Assembly: GCF_003545715.1 (NCBI RefSeq)
Contig: NZ_QVNU01000003.1
Location: 782,094-846,093 of the forward strand
Direction: 5' to 3'
Source: Taibaiella koreensis
Lineage (GTDB): Bacteria; Bacteroidota; Bacteroidia; Chitinophagales; Chitinophagaceae
DNA length: 64,000 nucleotides
Each line of letters begins with the position of its first letter. Positions within the stretch are counted from its first letter, which is position 1. The translations under genes and the position numbers were made by a program. Below the pieces are notes generated by a model, which made no database searches, was not told the origin of the DNA, and worked only from the letters and a program-made list of their open reading frames with translations. This document shows, in pieces, positions 1 through 9,350 of this stretch.

Positions 1-2948
1 GCAAAACCACGCAGCACTTCACCGCCGAAAATGAACAGGATCACTGCTGTGAGGAATACGGTAAGCGATGTCATGATAGTACGGCTAAGGGTATCGTTGA
101 TAGCGCGGTTTACCACTTCTTCTTTCTTACCATTAGGCGTTTTGCGGAAGTACTCACGGATACGGTCAAACACGATCACGGTATCGTTCATGGAGAAGCC
201 GATAACCGTCAGCAGAGCTGCGATAAAGTGCTGGTCGATCTCCAGGGCAAAAGGCACAATGTTCTTAAAAAAGGAGAATACAGCCAGGGTAACCGCCACG
301 TCATGTACGATCGCCACGATGGTACCAAGAGAATACTGCCATTTGCGGAACCGTACAAAGATATAGATGAAGATGGCCAGCACGGCAACGATGGTCGCAT
401 AGATGGCACCTTGCTTCAGGTCTTTGGAAATGGTCGGCAAAACCGTTTGGCGGCTCTGTACATACTTGGCGGCAAAGGTAGCCTGGTCCACATCGGCAGG
501 GATCAGCTTCTCGTTCTTCAGGCCTTCAAACAGCTTGGCTTCTACTTCGGCTTGCACCTCGCGACCGGGCTTGCTGATCAGGTAATCGGTAGTGATGTTG
601 AGCTGGTCGCCAGAGGCGCCGATGGTTTTCACTACTGGGTGATTGCCCAGGTATTTGTAAAGATGCTCACGTACTTCGCTCACCTTATGCGGCTGATCAA
701 ATTTGATGGTATAGCTGCGACCTCCGTCGAACTCAACGCCATAGTTAAAGCCATTGAAGAAAGACGCAATGCCGGCCAGGATCAGGATCGAAGAGAAAAC
801 ATAAGCGATCTTGCGTTTCTGGATGAATTTGAAATGCGCTTTCTGGAAAATGGATTTAGACAGTTTGGTAAAGTAGTTGAAGTGACGGCCGCGCCTCATA
901 TACGTATCGGTAATCAGGCGGGATACCAGGATACCGGTAAACAGTGACAGCAGCAGGGCAAGGATCTGGGTAGTGGCAAAGCCCTTAATAGGACCAAGAC
1001 CGAAGGCATACAGGATAACTGCCGTGATCAAGCTGGTAATGTGACCATCAAGAACGGGTGCATAAGAGCGCTTATAACCTTTGGAAACGGCTTCCTGGTA
1101 AGTATCGCCCAGGGCAAGCTCTTCCTTGATCCTTTCAAAGATAATTACGTTGGTATCTACTGCCATACCGATACCCAATACGATACCGGCAATACCGGCC
1201 ATCGTAAGCGTAGCACCCAGGTTGGCCAGGATACCGAAAGTGAACAGCATGTTGAGGATAAGGGCAATGTTAGCCACAATACCGCCGGTGCTGTAATAAA
1301 TGATCATAAGTACAAAGATCACCAGGAAGGCAACACCAAAGGAGGTCATACCGCCATCGATAGATTCCTGGCCCAGGGTAGGACCTACCACCTGCTCCTG
1401 TACGATAGTCGCCGGTGCATCGAGCTTACCGGTCTGCAGGATATTGGCCAGGTCGGTACCTTCGGCAGCACTGAAGTCGCCGGTGATGGAAGAACGGCCG
1501 CCGGAGATCTTCTCATTTACGTTAGGAGCAGAGTAAACATAATCGTCAAGCGTGATGGCAATAGGTTTGCCTACGTTAGCGCCGGTGAGCCTTGCCCACA
1601 GCGCAGTACCTTGCTGATCCATTTCCAGGCTGATCTCCGCCTTGCCATTCTGGTAGTCGAAGCGAGCCGTTTTTACACGATCGCCTTCCAGCTTGGCCTT
1701 GTCGCTGCCGTTAACCGTCTTAATAGCGTAAATAGCATAAGGAGGCTCTTTGTCGCCGGTTTTGCGGCCGGGCAGATCGCCTTTCAGGAATTTGATATTG
1801 GGAGGGAACTGATTTTTGACAATATCCATGTTCAGATAGCCCAACAGCTTGTCAGCATCTTTACGAGCTACCATACCGATATAAGAAGCGCCGTAAGGCT
1901 GGCCCTGCTGGTTTACTGCCGGAGCCATGATGGAGAACAGGCTTTCTTCGCCTTTGCCGTTAATGCTGCTGGTAGTGCCTTTGTTGCCGGCGCTGTCGCC
2001 TTTGGCTACGAGGCTGGCCAGGCTACCGGTGTCGGTAGTAGCGTTGGTAGCAGCCACTTTGGTTGTATCCTTTTTCGTAGCGGAATCGTTAGTAGCTACG
2101 GCAGCTGTAGTGGTTTTACCATTCTTCAGGTAGTTGGTCAGCACCTCGTTGGCATGGCCAAGGGAGGTACTGATCTCCTCGATCGTAGCCACTTCCCAGA
2201 ACTGCAGCTTAGCTGTAGCCTGCAATACTTTACGAACCGATTCCGGATCTTTTACACCTGCGAGCTCTACTGTAATAATACCTTTATTATCATCCAGGTT
2301 GATGGTAGGCTGGGATACGCCAAACTTATCAATACGCTTGGTCAGGACGTTGTATGTGCTGTGCACCGCTTCTTTGGCAGCGGCGCTGATCACTTTCAAT
2401 ACCTGCTCGTTGGTTGAGCTCTGGGTGATCTTGGCCTGGCTGGCTTTGGTAAAGAGCTGTGCGAGATGGCCACCGGGCACTACCTGCTGGTAAGCTTCGC
2501 CGAAGAGCTTTACAAAATCGGCGTCGCTGTTAGCCTTTTTCTGGTTGGCGAGGGCAATGGCTTTAGTGAGGTTAACATCCTTGGGGTTGTTACTCATGGA
2601 GGCCACCAGCTCATCCACACCTACTTCAAGCGTCACGCTCATACCGCCCTGCAGGTCCAGACCCAGCTGCAATTCTTTTTCCTTAACCTGCTTGTAGGTA
2701 TACTTCAGTCCCAGGAAATTGAATACCGTTTCGTCGCGCAGGCTATCGGTGATGTGCTGCAGCGCTTTGTCGATCAGGAGATCGCGTTCGGATCCTTTTA
2801 CTTCAGGTGCGCTGGCAGATACCATCTTCTCGGCCTTAGCCTTATTTTTGACATCTGCACTGTGCGCGATAAAAGTGAACGAAAGGCGCCATAACGAGAA
2901 TAGGATCAGGGCCGCGGTAAAGAACTTTACCATTCCTTTAAGCTGCAT
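1..2948 (-). CDS. secDF: Protein translocase subunit SecDF (fused), 3' end missing
   Basis: Inner-membrane partner of SecYEG that uses the proton gradient to pull exported proteins across; SecD and SecF are fused, as is usual in Bacteroidota. The reading frame opens at 2948 and has no stop before the left edge, so about 980 residues are visible and the C-terminus is lost. In order: an N-terminal membrane segment (about 8-27), the SecD motif LGLDLQGG (about 95-102), a large periplasmic region, the SecD membrane block with GMAVDTNVIIFERIKEEL (about 590-607), then SecF with YGVEFDGGRSY (about 735) and a second membrane block with NDTVIVFDRIREYF. An unusual Thr/Ala/Asn/Lys/Asp-rich low-complexity stretch lies at about residues 272-335. 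It stands alone, divergent from the RlpA-like gene. Identity is certain from the motifs. Confidence 0.97.
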   Translation of the reverse strand, partial: MQLKGMVKFFTAALILFSLWRLSFTFIAHSADVKNKAKAEKMVSASAPEVKGSERDLLIDKALQHITDSLRDETVFNFLGLKYTYKQVKEKELQLGLDLQGGMSVTLEVGVDELVASMSNNPKDVNLTKAIALANQKKANSDADFVKLFGEAYQQVVPGGHLAQLFTKASQAKITQSSTNEQVLKVISAAAKEAVHSTYNVLTKRIDKFGVSQPTINLDDNKGIITVELAGVKDPESVRKVLQATAKLQFWEVATIEEISTSLGHANEVLTNYLKNGKTTTAAVATNDSATKKDTTKVAATNATTDTGSLASLVAKGDSAGNKGTTSSINGKGEESLFSIMAPAVNQQGQPYGASYIGMVARKDADKLLGYLNMDIVKNQFPPNIKFLKGDLPGRKTGDKEPPYAIYAIKTVNGSDKAKLEGDRVKTARFDYQNGKAEISLEMDQQGTALWARLTGANVGKPIAITLDDYVYSAPNVNEKISGGRSSITGDFSAAEGTDLANILQTGKLDAPATIVQEQVVGPTLGQESIDGGMTSFGVAFLVIFVLMIIYYSTGGIVANIALILNMLFTFGILANLGATLTMAGIAGIVLGIGMAVDTNVIIFERIKEELALGDTYQEAVSKGYKRSYAPVLDGHITSLITAVILYAFGLGPIKGFATTQILALLLSLFTGILVSRLITDTYMRRGRHFNYFTKLSKSIFQKAHFKFIQKRKIAYVFSSILILAGIASFFNGFNYGVEFDGGRSYTIKFDQPHKVSEVREHLYKYLGNHPVVKTIGASGDQLNITTDYLISKPGREVQAEVEAKLFEGLKNEKLIPADVDQATFAAKYVQSRQTVLPTISKDLKQGAIYATIVAVLAIFIYIFVRFRKWQYSLGTIVAIVHDVAVTLAVFSFFKNIVPFALEIDQHFIAALLTVIGFSMNDTVIVFDRIREYFRKTPNGKKEEVVNRAINDTLSRTIMTSLTVFLTAVILFIFGGEVLRGF

Positions 2949-2991
2949 AGGTAATCTGTTAGAATCTTAGTAAAAATTTTTTATAAGTGGG

Positions 2992-2999
2992 CAAAGATA
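2992..2999 (-). promoter_or_regulatory. -7 promoter element of secDF
   Basis: Read on the minus strand this is TATCTTTG, matching the Bacteroidota -7 consensus TAnnTTTG, 43 bases upstream of the secDF start. No clear TTTG lies 20 bases further up, so only half the promoter is recognisable. Confidence 0.5.
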
Positions 3000-3198
3000 G
3001 TATTTAATTATAAAAAAATTAGGAATGGCTGTTGGATGCGTGGATAACTTTTTTTATGCAAAAAGAAAAAGGAGAACTTTTATTTATATAATTTTCAAAA
3101 TCAAAGCCTAGAATGCAAAACCATGGCCTAAAAACAGCACGTTTCAGCAACATAAAGTCCTTGTTAAGTCTGAAATTCGTGTTTTATGCACCACATGT

Positions 3199-3573
3199 AT
3201 GAAAATCGATCGTAATGGCCTGCAAATAAGGTACTTTCTGGGACTGTTGCTCCTGCTGGCATCCTGCACACCCAAAGTGGCCGAAAAGGGGAAGGCATCG
3301 TTCTATGCCGATTTCTTTAAAGGCCGTAAAACCTCTAACGGGGAAACCTTCCGGCAAAGGAAGCTGACTGCTGCGCATCGTACGCTTCCTTTCGGCACCA
3401 GAGTAAAAGTGACCAACCTGAAAAATGGTAAGACGGTCAAGGTAAGGATCAATGACCGTGGGCCTTTTGTGGACGGGCGCATTATCGACCTTAGCAAAAA
3501 GGCAGCCCGAAGACTGGATATGGTTGGCGACGGTGTAGTCCCGGTGGAGATCAAATACAAAAAGATCAGGTAA
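3199..3573 (+). CDS. RlpA-like double-psi beta-barrel lipoprotein
   Basis: Small (124 aa) lipoprotein made almost entirely of one RlpA-type double-psi beta-barrel domain. RlpA family members are septal-ring lytic transglycosylases or peptidoglycan-binding proteins. The N-terminus has a hydrophobic run ending in the lipobox LASC (Cys about 23). The domain (about 33-120) shows [36 protein letters not shown] and IDLSKKAA, which are the conserved RlpA blocks including the catalytic-type Asp in NDRGPF. There is no SPOR domain, so septal targeting is not indicated. The VOC gene starts 10 bases after its stop and may be co-transcribed. Confidence 0.88.
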   Translation: MKIDRNGLQIRYFLGLLLLLASCTPKVAEKGKASFYADFFKGRKTSNGETFRQRKLTAAHRTLPFGTRVKVTNLKNGKTVKVRINDRGPFVDGRIIDLSKKAARRLDMVGDGVVPVEIKYKKIR

Positions 3574-3583
3574 ACCTACAACA

Positions 3584-3955
3584 ATGAACATGAAAGCCAT
3601 TCGTCCTATGTTGTGGACGGGACAAGTAAGAGAAACGATCAACTTCTATGAGCAGCTGGGCTTTACCTGTGCGGCCTATAGCGAATCGTGGCATTGGGCT
3701 GCGCTCCAAAGAGATGAAGTTGAGATCATGGTTTGTTTGCCCCCGGATAGCGAGGCGATGAAGCAACCGGCGTTTACGGGATCGCTCTATATCCTGCTGG
3801 ATGAAGGTGTGGACCAGCTCTGGGAGGTGTTAAAGACGAAAGCGAACATCTGCTATGCGCCGGAGACATTTGCCTACGGCATGCGTGAATTTGCCTTGTA
3901 CGACAACAATGGCTACCTGCTGCAATTCGGCCAGGAAGTGATTGCGGTGGATTGA
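3584..3955 (+). CDS. VOC-fold (glyoxalase/bleomycin-resistance-like) protein
   Basis: A 123-aa cytoplasmic protein with the single-domain vicinal-oxygen-chelate fold. It opens with a strand followed by the typical helix VRETINFYEQLGF, and ends with FALYDNNGYLLQFGQ, where the Asp-Asn-Asn-Gly turn and final strand are characteristic. The usual metal ligands are not all obvious, so a catalytic role is not certain and substrate cannot be told from sequence. It begins 10 bases after the RlpA-like gene. Family call is good; function is unknown. Confidence 0.8.
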   Translation: MNMKAIRPMLWTGQVRETINFYEQLGFTCAAYSESWHWAALQRDEVEIMVCLPPDSEAMKQPAFTGSLYILLDEGVDQLWEVLKTKANICYAPETFAYGMREFALYDNNGYLLQFGQEVIAVD

Positions 3956-4058
3956 CTGTTGGTACTGCTTTCGTTTTCGTTTGTCCTGATAAGAAGTTTT
4001 TTTAATATCTGAATATGCTCACCCGGCCGGTTGTAACCGGCCTCTGTAAATCAAAAAA

Positions 4059-6440
4059 ATGATGAAACACCGAATACTCCTCGCCATGGGCCTGCTGCTG
4101 GCAGCGCCCGCTTTCAGCCAGCAGGCCGAAAAATATCACCGGGTAAAAGTAACTACGGGCGCCGACGGCCTGGCCCGTCTCGCGCGGGCCGGTATCGCCG
4201 TTGATCACGGCGCTTATAAAAAAGGCTTTTATTTCGTAAGCGACCTTTCCGATACCGAGTTGCAGAAAGTGCAGGCGGAAGGCCTGCAATATGCCGTGCT
4301 GATCGATGACGTAAGCACCTACTACCGCGACCGCAACAAAAGCCGGGACGAAGCCAAGCCGACGGATGCCGGCTGTACCGACTGCCTGGACTATGCTACA
4401 CCGTCCAATTTCCGGCTGGGCAGCATGGGCGGTTTCTTTACCTATCCCGAAATGCTGGCTATGCTCGATAGCATGAGGAGCAAATATCCCCAGCTGGTAA
4501 CGGTGAAGCAAACCCTGGGTACTACCACTACCTTACAGGGCAGGCCATTGTACTATGTGAAGATCAGCGATAACGCCGATACCGACGAGCCGGAACCCGA
4601 AGTGCTATATACAGCCCTGCACCATGCCCGCGAGCCCGAATCTCTTTCACAGCTGCTTTTCTACATGTGGTACCTGCTTGAAAACTACAATACCGATGCT
4701 GAGATCAAATACCTGGTCGATCATACTGAGCTATACTTCGTACCCTGCGTGAATCCCGACGGTTATGTGTACAACTATACGACCAACCCCAATGGCGGCG
4801 GTATGTGGCGCAAGAACCGGCGCGATAACGGCGGTTCCTTTGGCGTGGATATCAACCGTAACTACGGCGCCTACTGGGGCTATGACAATATAGGCTCGTC
4901 CCCCAGCGGCAGCAGCGATATTTATCGCGGACCTTCGGGTTTTTCGGAGCCCGAAACCCAGGCCATCCGCGACTTCTGCAATGCGCACGCATTCCATATC
5001 GCGCTCAATGCGCATACCTTTAGCAACCTGCTGATCTACCCTTATGGTCATATCCCTTCGTACCAGACGCCCGATTCGCTTACCTTTCAGAGCTTCGCCG
5101 CCGATATGACGGAGTGCAGTGGCTTCACTGCCGGTACCGGCGACCAGACGGTCGGTTATGTGACCAATGGCGATAGCGACAGCTGGATGTATGATGAGCA
5201 AACGACCAAGGGCAAGATCTTCTCCATGACGCCCGAAGCGGGCGACCAATCCGATGGTTTCTGGCCGCAATCGTCCCGTATTATTCCCATTGCGAAGCAG
5301 ACCATGGATCAGAACCTGGATGCCGCACGGCTGGCAACTGCTTATGCCGAAGTGCAGCAGTTGAGCACGCCTTTCGTTTCAGCCGTGAACAGCCACGTGC
5401 CTTTCCGCTTCCGGAGAACAGGTCTGGAAGATGGTACGTTCACCGTATCGGTGATACCACTCTCGGCCAATATTACAGCCGCAGGCGCAGCCCGTACCTT
5501 TACCAACCCTGCGCAGTTGGCTTCGTTCACCGATTCTATATCGCTTACACTGAGCAGCAGCATTGCAGAAGGCAATCTGGTACAGTATGCACTGCAGTGG
5601 CAGAACAACACCGGATATACAGTAACCGATACCATCAGCCGCGTCTTCGGTACCGACATACAGGTATTCCACGCCGATGGCAGCACGCTCGATCCTTTCG
5701 CCACCACCACATGGGGTATCAGCACCAGCCAGTTCACCTCGCCCGGCGGCAGCATTACCGATAGTCCCAACGGGGATTACAGCGGTAACAGTAACAGCGT
5801 TATTGCTACAAAGGATTTTGTCGACCTTACCGATGCTAAAGCTGCTTATCTCTCGTTCGACGCCCGCTGGGACATTGAGAAGGGATTTGATTACGTAACG
5901 ATCGAGGCCTCGGAGAACGGAACGGCTTATAGCCCTCTTTGTGGTTTGTATACGCACAAGGGAAATCAAAACCAGGATGAGGTTGCCACTATGTACGATG
6001 GCAGGCAGGAAAGCTGGGTAGCAGAGGTCATTAACCTTGCAGATTATACCGGTAAAAAGATAAAGCTCCGTTTTGCGTTGCACAGTGATGCCGGACTCGA
6101 AAAAGACGGGTTTTATTTCGACGAAATGACCGTACACAAGATAGGCGGAGTACCCATAGGCATACATGGCCGGGCTACAGAAGAATTGTACCTTACTGCT
6201 GCGCCGAATCCCGTTACCGGAAAGACTACCGTATCGTTCAGGCTACCCGATGGCGTAAAAGCCGGTAACCTGCAGCTGACCGACCTGGCCGGCAGGCTGG
6301 TGCAGCAAATTACGCTGAGCGCGGGACAGCAGCGGCAACAACTCGACCTCGGGCGCCTGCAAGCCGGTGTGTATTGCTGCCGTCTCGTAGCGGCCGGTAG
6401 CAATGCTTCGGCCGTGATCCGTATCGCGGTACACCATTAG
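4059..6440 (+). CDS. Secreted M14 zinc carboxypeptidase with T9SS C-terminal signal
   Basis: A 793-aa exported metallocarboxypeptidase that would trim C-terminal residues from peptides outside the cell. A signal peptide (about 1-20, ending AFSQQ) is followed by an M14 domain at about 125-430. The zinc ligands are visible as H189 and E192 in HHAREPES and H319 in NAHTFSN; the catalytic Glu is E393 in TPEAGDQ; INRNYG (about 268) is the substrate-binding block. A beta-rich region follows (about 450-690), with features of a jelly-roll accessory domain. The last 80 residues match a T9SS type A sorting domain (TAAPNPVTGKTTVSF, then LQAGVYCCRLV). It appears monocistronic, with a terminator hairpin at 6467. 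Both the peptidase fold and the secretion route are well supported. Confidence 0.93.
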   Translation: MMKHRILLAMGLLLAAPAFSQQAEKYHRVKVTTGADGLARLARAGIAVDHGAYKKGFYFVSDLSDTELQKVQAEGLQYAVLIDDVSTYYRDRNKSRDEAKPTDAGCTDCLDYATPSNFRLGSMGGFFTYPEMLAMLDSMRSKYPQLVTVKQTLGTTTTLQGRPLYYVKISDNADTDEPEPEVLYTALHHAREPESLSQLLFYMWYLLENYNTDAEIKYLVDHTELYFVPCVNPDGYVYNYTTNPNGGGMWRKNRRDNGGSFGVDINRNYGAYWGYDNIGSSPSGSSDIYRGPSGFSEPETQAIRDFCNAHAFHIALNAHTFSNLLIYPYGHIPSYQTPDSLTFQSFAADMTECSGFTAGTGDQTVGYVTNGDSDSWMYDEQTTKGKIFSMTPEAGDQSDGFWPQSSRIIPIAKQTMDQNLDAARLATAYAEVQQLSTPFVSAVNSHVPFRFRRTGLEDGTFTVSVIPLSANITAAGAARTFTNPAQLASFTDSISLTLSSSIAEGNLVQYALQWQNNTGYTVTDTISRVFGTDIQVFHADGSTLDPFATTTWGISTSQFTSPGGSITDSPNGDYSGNSNSVIATKDFVDLTDAKAAYLSFDARWDIEKGFDYVTIEASENGTAYSPLCGLYTHKGNQNQDEVATMYDGRQESWVAEVINLADYTGKKIKLRFALHSDAGLEKDGFYFDEMTVHKIGGVPIGIHGRATEELYLTAAPNPVTGKTTVSFRLPDGVKAGNLQLTDLAGRLVQQITLSAGQQRQQLDLGRLQAGVYCCRLVAAGSNASAVIRIAVHH

Positions 6441-6466
6441 GCAATGCAGCATTTCACGATAATAAA

Positions 6467-6496
6467 AAAGCGCTGTTCCGGTAGGAACAGCGCTTT
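6467..6496. terminator. Bidirectional terminator between M14 peptidase and rpmE2
   Basis: Perfect 13-bp inverted repeat (AAAGCGCTGTTCC / GGAACAGCGCTTT) with a 4-base loop, flanked by A-rich sequence on the left and CTTTC on the right. It lies between convergent genes and can serve both. Confidence 0.85.
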
Positions 6497-6516
6497 CGCT
6501 ATCAAAAAGAATCGGA

Positions 6517-6765
6517 TTAAGCTTTTTTCGCGTAACGTTTTTTGAACTTCTCAATACGGCCTGCTGTATCGATAAACATAGATTTACCGGTATAGAAAGG
6601 GTGTGAGGTATTGGAGATTTCGACTTTGATCAGGGGATACTCCACGCCGTCAAGCGTGATGGTTTCCCGGCTGGGCGCTGTAGAGCGGGTAATGAACGTT
6701 TCCTCGTTAGACATGTCTTTAAAGACAACGAGCCTGTAATTTTCGGGGTGAATGCCTTTTCTCAT
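6517..6765 (-). CDS. rpmE2: 50S ribosomal protein L31 type B
   Basis: An 82-aa ribosomal protein of the large subunit. The start [17 protein letters not shown], the block [12 protein letters not shown] and the basic tail [13 protein letters not shown] are typical of L31. The zinc-binding Cys motif of the zinc-containing form is absent, which makes it type B. It is monocistronic, with a consensus promoter at 6814-6845 and a shared terminator at 6467. Confidence 0.97.
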   Translation of the reverse strand: MRKGIHPENYRLVVFKDMSNEETFITRSTAPSRETITLDGVEYPLIKVEISNTSHPFYTGKSMFIDTAGRIEKFKKRYAKKA

Positions 6766-6813
6766 TATTATATCGTTTGTGCATGGTTTCTAATCATGCG
6801 TGAAATAAGGGCG

Positions 6814-6845
6814 CAAAGGTAAAACTTTTTTCAAATGCGAACAAA
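6814..6845 (-). promoter_or_regulatory. Promoter of rpmE2 (TTTG-N20-TACCTTTG)
   Basis: On the minus strand a -33 TTTG (6842-6845) is followed after exactly 20 bases by TACCTTTG (6814-6821), a full match to the Bacteroidota primary-sigma consensus. Transcription would start about 40-45 bases upstream of the rpmE2 start codon. Confidence 0.8.
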
Positions 6846-6986
6846 AAAAAGCGAAAACGCTGTTTTCGTAGAGAAACGGGCCAAAAATAGCGTAAAAAAT
6901 ACCGGCATTGTCAAATAATAATAAGATACCTCATGAGTTTTCTATATCTTGATTATCTTTGAAAGCTCAATCTCAAACCCGCCAAC

Positions 6987-7364
6987 ATGCAGCACAAATT
7001 TGTGATCACGGTAATTGTTGTATGCCTTATTCTATCAGGGCTTATCTATTACCTGCATGAGCAGAATCCTGCATATGATATTGCTTCTCTTACCATAGGC
7101 AACGTCACCCTGGCGATGGTATCCCTGCTGTCGTTTAATATCATCAAGCGGGGTATCAGGGCCGATAATCCTAATTCCTTTGTGCGGGCCAAGATGACGG
7201 GCACGATGCTTAAATTCTTTATTTGCATTGCGATCCTGCTCATTTATATTTTTGTTAAGGACCGTGTGGTTCACAAGCCTTCCTTATTTTTGTTTTTAGG
7301 CATGTATGTTGTGTATTCGGCGATAGAGGCGGTGCCGCTTTCCCAACTGGCAAAGAAAAAATGA
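6987..7364 (+). CDS. Small integral membrane protein of unknown function
   Basis: A 125-aa protein with about four hydrophobic helices (roughly 5-22, 32-52, 70-88, 95-112) separated by short basic loops (IIKRGIRADNPN, FVRAKMTG) and a Lys-rich tail. I do not recognise a named family. The size, helix spacing and the FVRAKMTGTMLKFF segment are reminiscent of AtpI-like proteins found near ATP synthase genes, but no atp genes are here, so this is only a guess. A -7 element TATCTTTG lies at 6954-6961. The SprT-like gene follows after 9 bases, suggesting an operon. Confidence 0.7.
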   Translation: MQHKFVITVIVVCLILSGLIYYLHEQNPAYDIASLTIGNVTLAMVSLLSFNIIKRGIRADNPNSFVRAKMTGTMLKFFICIAILLIYIFVKDRVVHKPSLFLFLGMYVVYSAIEAVPLSQLAKKK

Positions 7365-7373
7365 CGGATTTGT

Positions 7374-8006
7374 ATGAGCAAGCAGGAAGCTCCTTTTCAC
7401 GTATTGGAGCAGTTTTTACCGGAAGGCACCTATCGTAAGGTCGCACCCTTTTTCAGAGATTACGATATCCATTTAACGATTGCGCACGACCGGGTAACGA
7501 TTCTGGGTAATTATCGTTCTCCCTCCCGCGAATACCCTTCCCACCGTATCAGCATCAACGGTTCGCTCAATCCCTATAGTTTTCTTATTACGCTGCTGCA
7601 CGAGCTGGCGCATATGCTCGCTTATATCCAGTACCGGCGTGCTATATTGCCACACGGGCAGGAATGGCAGGCGATCTTCGGGGAGTTGTTGAGCAAGTAT
7701 ACGGGCAAAGGTATCTTTCCCGATAATGTAGAAGAAGCGCTGGCCAAATACCAGGATAACGGCAAAAAGATAAAGGCATCTACCTGCAGCGACCCCGAAC
7801 TGTATCGCGCCCTGAAGAAGCACGACCGGCGCAAAAAGCATATGCGCCTGGTGGAGGAAGTACCCCTTAACGAGCACTTTGAGACCCACGACGGGCGCGT
7901 CTTTCAGAAGATCGAAAAGCTACGTACGCGATTCCGCTGTAAAGAGGTGGGCACCGGCTATGTTTATCTTTTCCCGGCTCTTTCGGAAGTCAAGCTGATC
8001 GGGTAG
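7374..8006 (+). CDS. SprT-like zinc metallopeptidase-domain protein
   Basis: A 210-aa cytoplasmic protein with an SprT-type zincin domain. The metal site HELAH is at 76-80 with a likely third ligand at H94 (LPHGQEW). The C-terminal part is basic (RRKKHMRL) and ends in strands containing RFRCKEVGTGYVYLF, where an SprT zinc ribbon would sit; only one Cys remains there, so the ribbon looks lost. SprT-family proteins include the DNA-protein crosslink protease Spartan in eukaryotes; the bacterial role is poorly defined. Despite the shared name, this is not the T9SS protein also called SprT. Confidence 0.85.
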   Translation: MSKQEAPFHVLEQFLPEGTYRKVAPFFRDYDIHLTIAHDRVTILGNYRSPSREYPSHRISINGSLNPYSFLITLLHELAHMLAYIQYRRAILPHGQEWQAIFGELLSKYTGKGIFPDNVEEALAKYQDNGKKIKASTCSDPELYRALKKHDRRKKHMRLVEEVPLNEHFETHDGRVFQKIEKLRTRFRCKEVGTGYVYLFPALSEVKLIG

Positions 8007-8073
8007 TCCGTAAAAACGTTATTTTTACATTTCCCCCGCTTATCTGTTTCCTGGTTTAACCATATCATTCATC

Positions 8074-9108
8074 ATGCGTCTGTTATCCCTTTTATGCCTG
8101 CTGCTGGCAGCAAGCTGTGTTGTGCCCGCGCAGGAAGCCGGCTACGCCCATGCTATTGACTCACTGGTCGCCGCTTCGTCCAATCCTCGCCCCTTCAGCG
8201 GCGTGATCCTCATCCGTCAAAAAGGAAAGACGGTTTTGAGCAGGGCCTACGGTATGGCGGATAGCAGCACAGGCACTGTCCTCAAGCCGGAAGACCAGTT
8301 CGCCATTTTATCCAATACCAAGCAGATGACTGCAGTGCTCGTGCTACAGGAGGTGGAGAAAGGGCATATTGATCTGCACACACCCATACGTAAGTACCTT
8401 CCCGGCCTGGAACAAGGCTGGGCCGATACGGTGACCGTCGATCAGCTGCTGAACCATACCGGAGGTGTTGTAATGCCCGATCGGCCCCTTGCTTTCCGGC
8501 CGGGAACACAATTTCAATATTCCAATGCGGGGTATGCCTTGCTGGCGCAGATCACCGAACGTACCAGCGGACGATCTTACGCAACACAGATCAGGACCTT
8601 GTTTAAAAAATACGGTCTGAAGCATAGTCTTTTCCCCGACAGCAGCAACCAGCAAAACCTGGTAAGAGGCTACCGGCATCGTACCGACGGCAGTGTGACG
8701 CCGGTAAAGGGTATCGTGTTCAGCAGAGAACAAGTGCCCTTCGGCGGCATGATCGCCACTGCCGGCGACCTCGCCTTGTGGAATGAGCTGTTGCACAACG
8801 GAAAACTACTACGTCCGGAAACCTATACGCAGATGGTACATTACCACATCAAAAACCGGCATCCGGTATTCGGCGAGCGTGAAATAGGCTATGGCTACGG
8901 GTTGCGGATCAACGACGAAGGAGCGGTAAAGGAGTACGGCCATACCGGCTATGCGGCAGAGCAGGGCTTCACCGCGGTAAATCTTTATTACCCGGCGAGT
9001 GGTACCAGTGTCGTGATCCTGGAAAATCAGGCCTATGATAATTTCGACATTGCTTATTACTATGAGGCGGCCATAAGGCATATTGTTTTGGCGTCGCTGG
9101 GGTATTGA
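8074..9108 (+). CDS. Exported serine hydrolase of the class C beta-lactamase/DD-peptidase fold
   Basis: A 344-aa penicillin-binding-protein-like hydrolase. A signal peptide occupies about 1-20; cleavage after VPA is likely, and the weak lipobox-like AASC means a lipoprotein cannot be excluded. The three active-site motifs are present: SNTK (S80-K83), YSN (Y149) and HTG (H290). This set is shared by class C beta-lactamases, D-aminopeptidases and esterases, and nothing here singles out an antibiotic-resistance role. It is monocistronic and followed by repeat-rich DNA. Confidence 0.88.
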   Translation: MRLLSLLCLLLAASCVVPAQEAGYAHAIDSLVAASSNPRPFSGVILIRQKGKTVLSRAYGMADSSTGTVLKPEDQFAILSNTKQMTAVLVLQEVEKGHIDLHTPIRKYLPGLEQGWADTVTVDQLLNHTGGVVMPDRPLAFRPGTQFQYSNAGYALLAQITERTSGRSYATQIRTLFKKYGLKHSLFPDSSNQQNLVRGYRHRTDGSVTPVKGIVFSREQVPFGGMIATAGDLALWNELLHNGKLLRPETYTQMVHYHIKNRHPVFGEREIGYGYGLRINDEGAVKEYGHTGYAAEQGFTAVNLYYPASGTSVVILENQAYDNFDIAYYYEAAIRHIVLASLGY

Positions 9109-9220
9109 GTATCTAGTATTATGTATTAAGTACTATGTATTAAGTATTTATTTTTTGTAATTTGAATTTTGAAATTGCCCACGGCTCATTGCCTGCCAGC
9201 TCATTGGAACTTGACACTTG

Positions 9221-9268
9221 ATACCTAATACCTAATACCTAATACCTAATACCTAATACCTAATACCT
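9221..9268. repeat. Seven-fold tandem repeat of a 7-bp unit
   Basis: About seven perfect head-to-tail copies of ATACCTA between the serine hydrolase and the rpsF promoter. Related but scrambled units (GTATTAAGTA and similar) extend upstream to about 9112. There is no open reading frame and no CRISPR-like spacer structure. Confidence 0.95.
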
Positions 9269-9307
9269 GACTCTTGTTTCCAGGTTCCTGCCCAGACAAA
9301 TTTTAAA

Positions 9308-9339
9308 TTTGGTTTATTTATCAGGTAAGCTTACCTTTG
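9308..9339 (+). promoter_or_regulatory. Promoter of rpsF-rpsR-rplI (TTTG-N20-TACCTTTG)
   Basis: TTTG at 9308-9311 and TACCTTTG at 9332-9339 are separated by exactly 20 bases, a full consensus match. It gives a leader of roughly 90 bases before rpsF, long enough for translational feedback. Confidence 0.85.
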
Positions 9340-9350
9340 CCGTCCGAAAA

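Noticed and set aside
1041..2417. 458-codon plus-strand frame
   Set aside because: It lies antisense to secDF and its translation has no domain pattern; it is a shadow of the GC-rich coding frame.
8074..9108. Antibiotic-resistance beta-lactamase
   Set aside because: The SxxK/YSN/HTG set is shared with esterases and DD-peptidases; nothing specific to AmpC is visible.
9221..9268. CRISPR-like array
   Set aside because: Units are 7 bp and contiguous with no spacers, and no cas genes are present.
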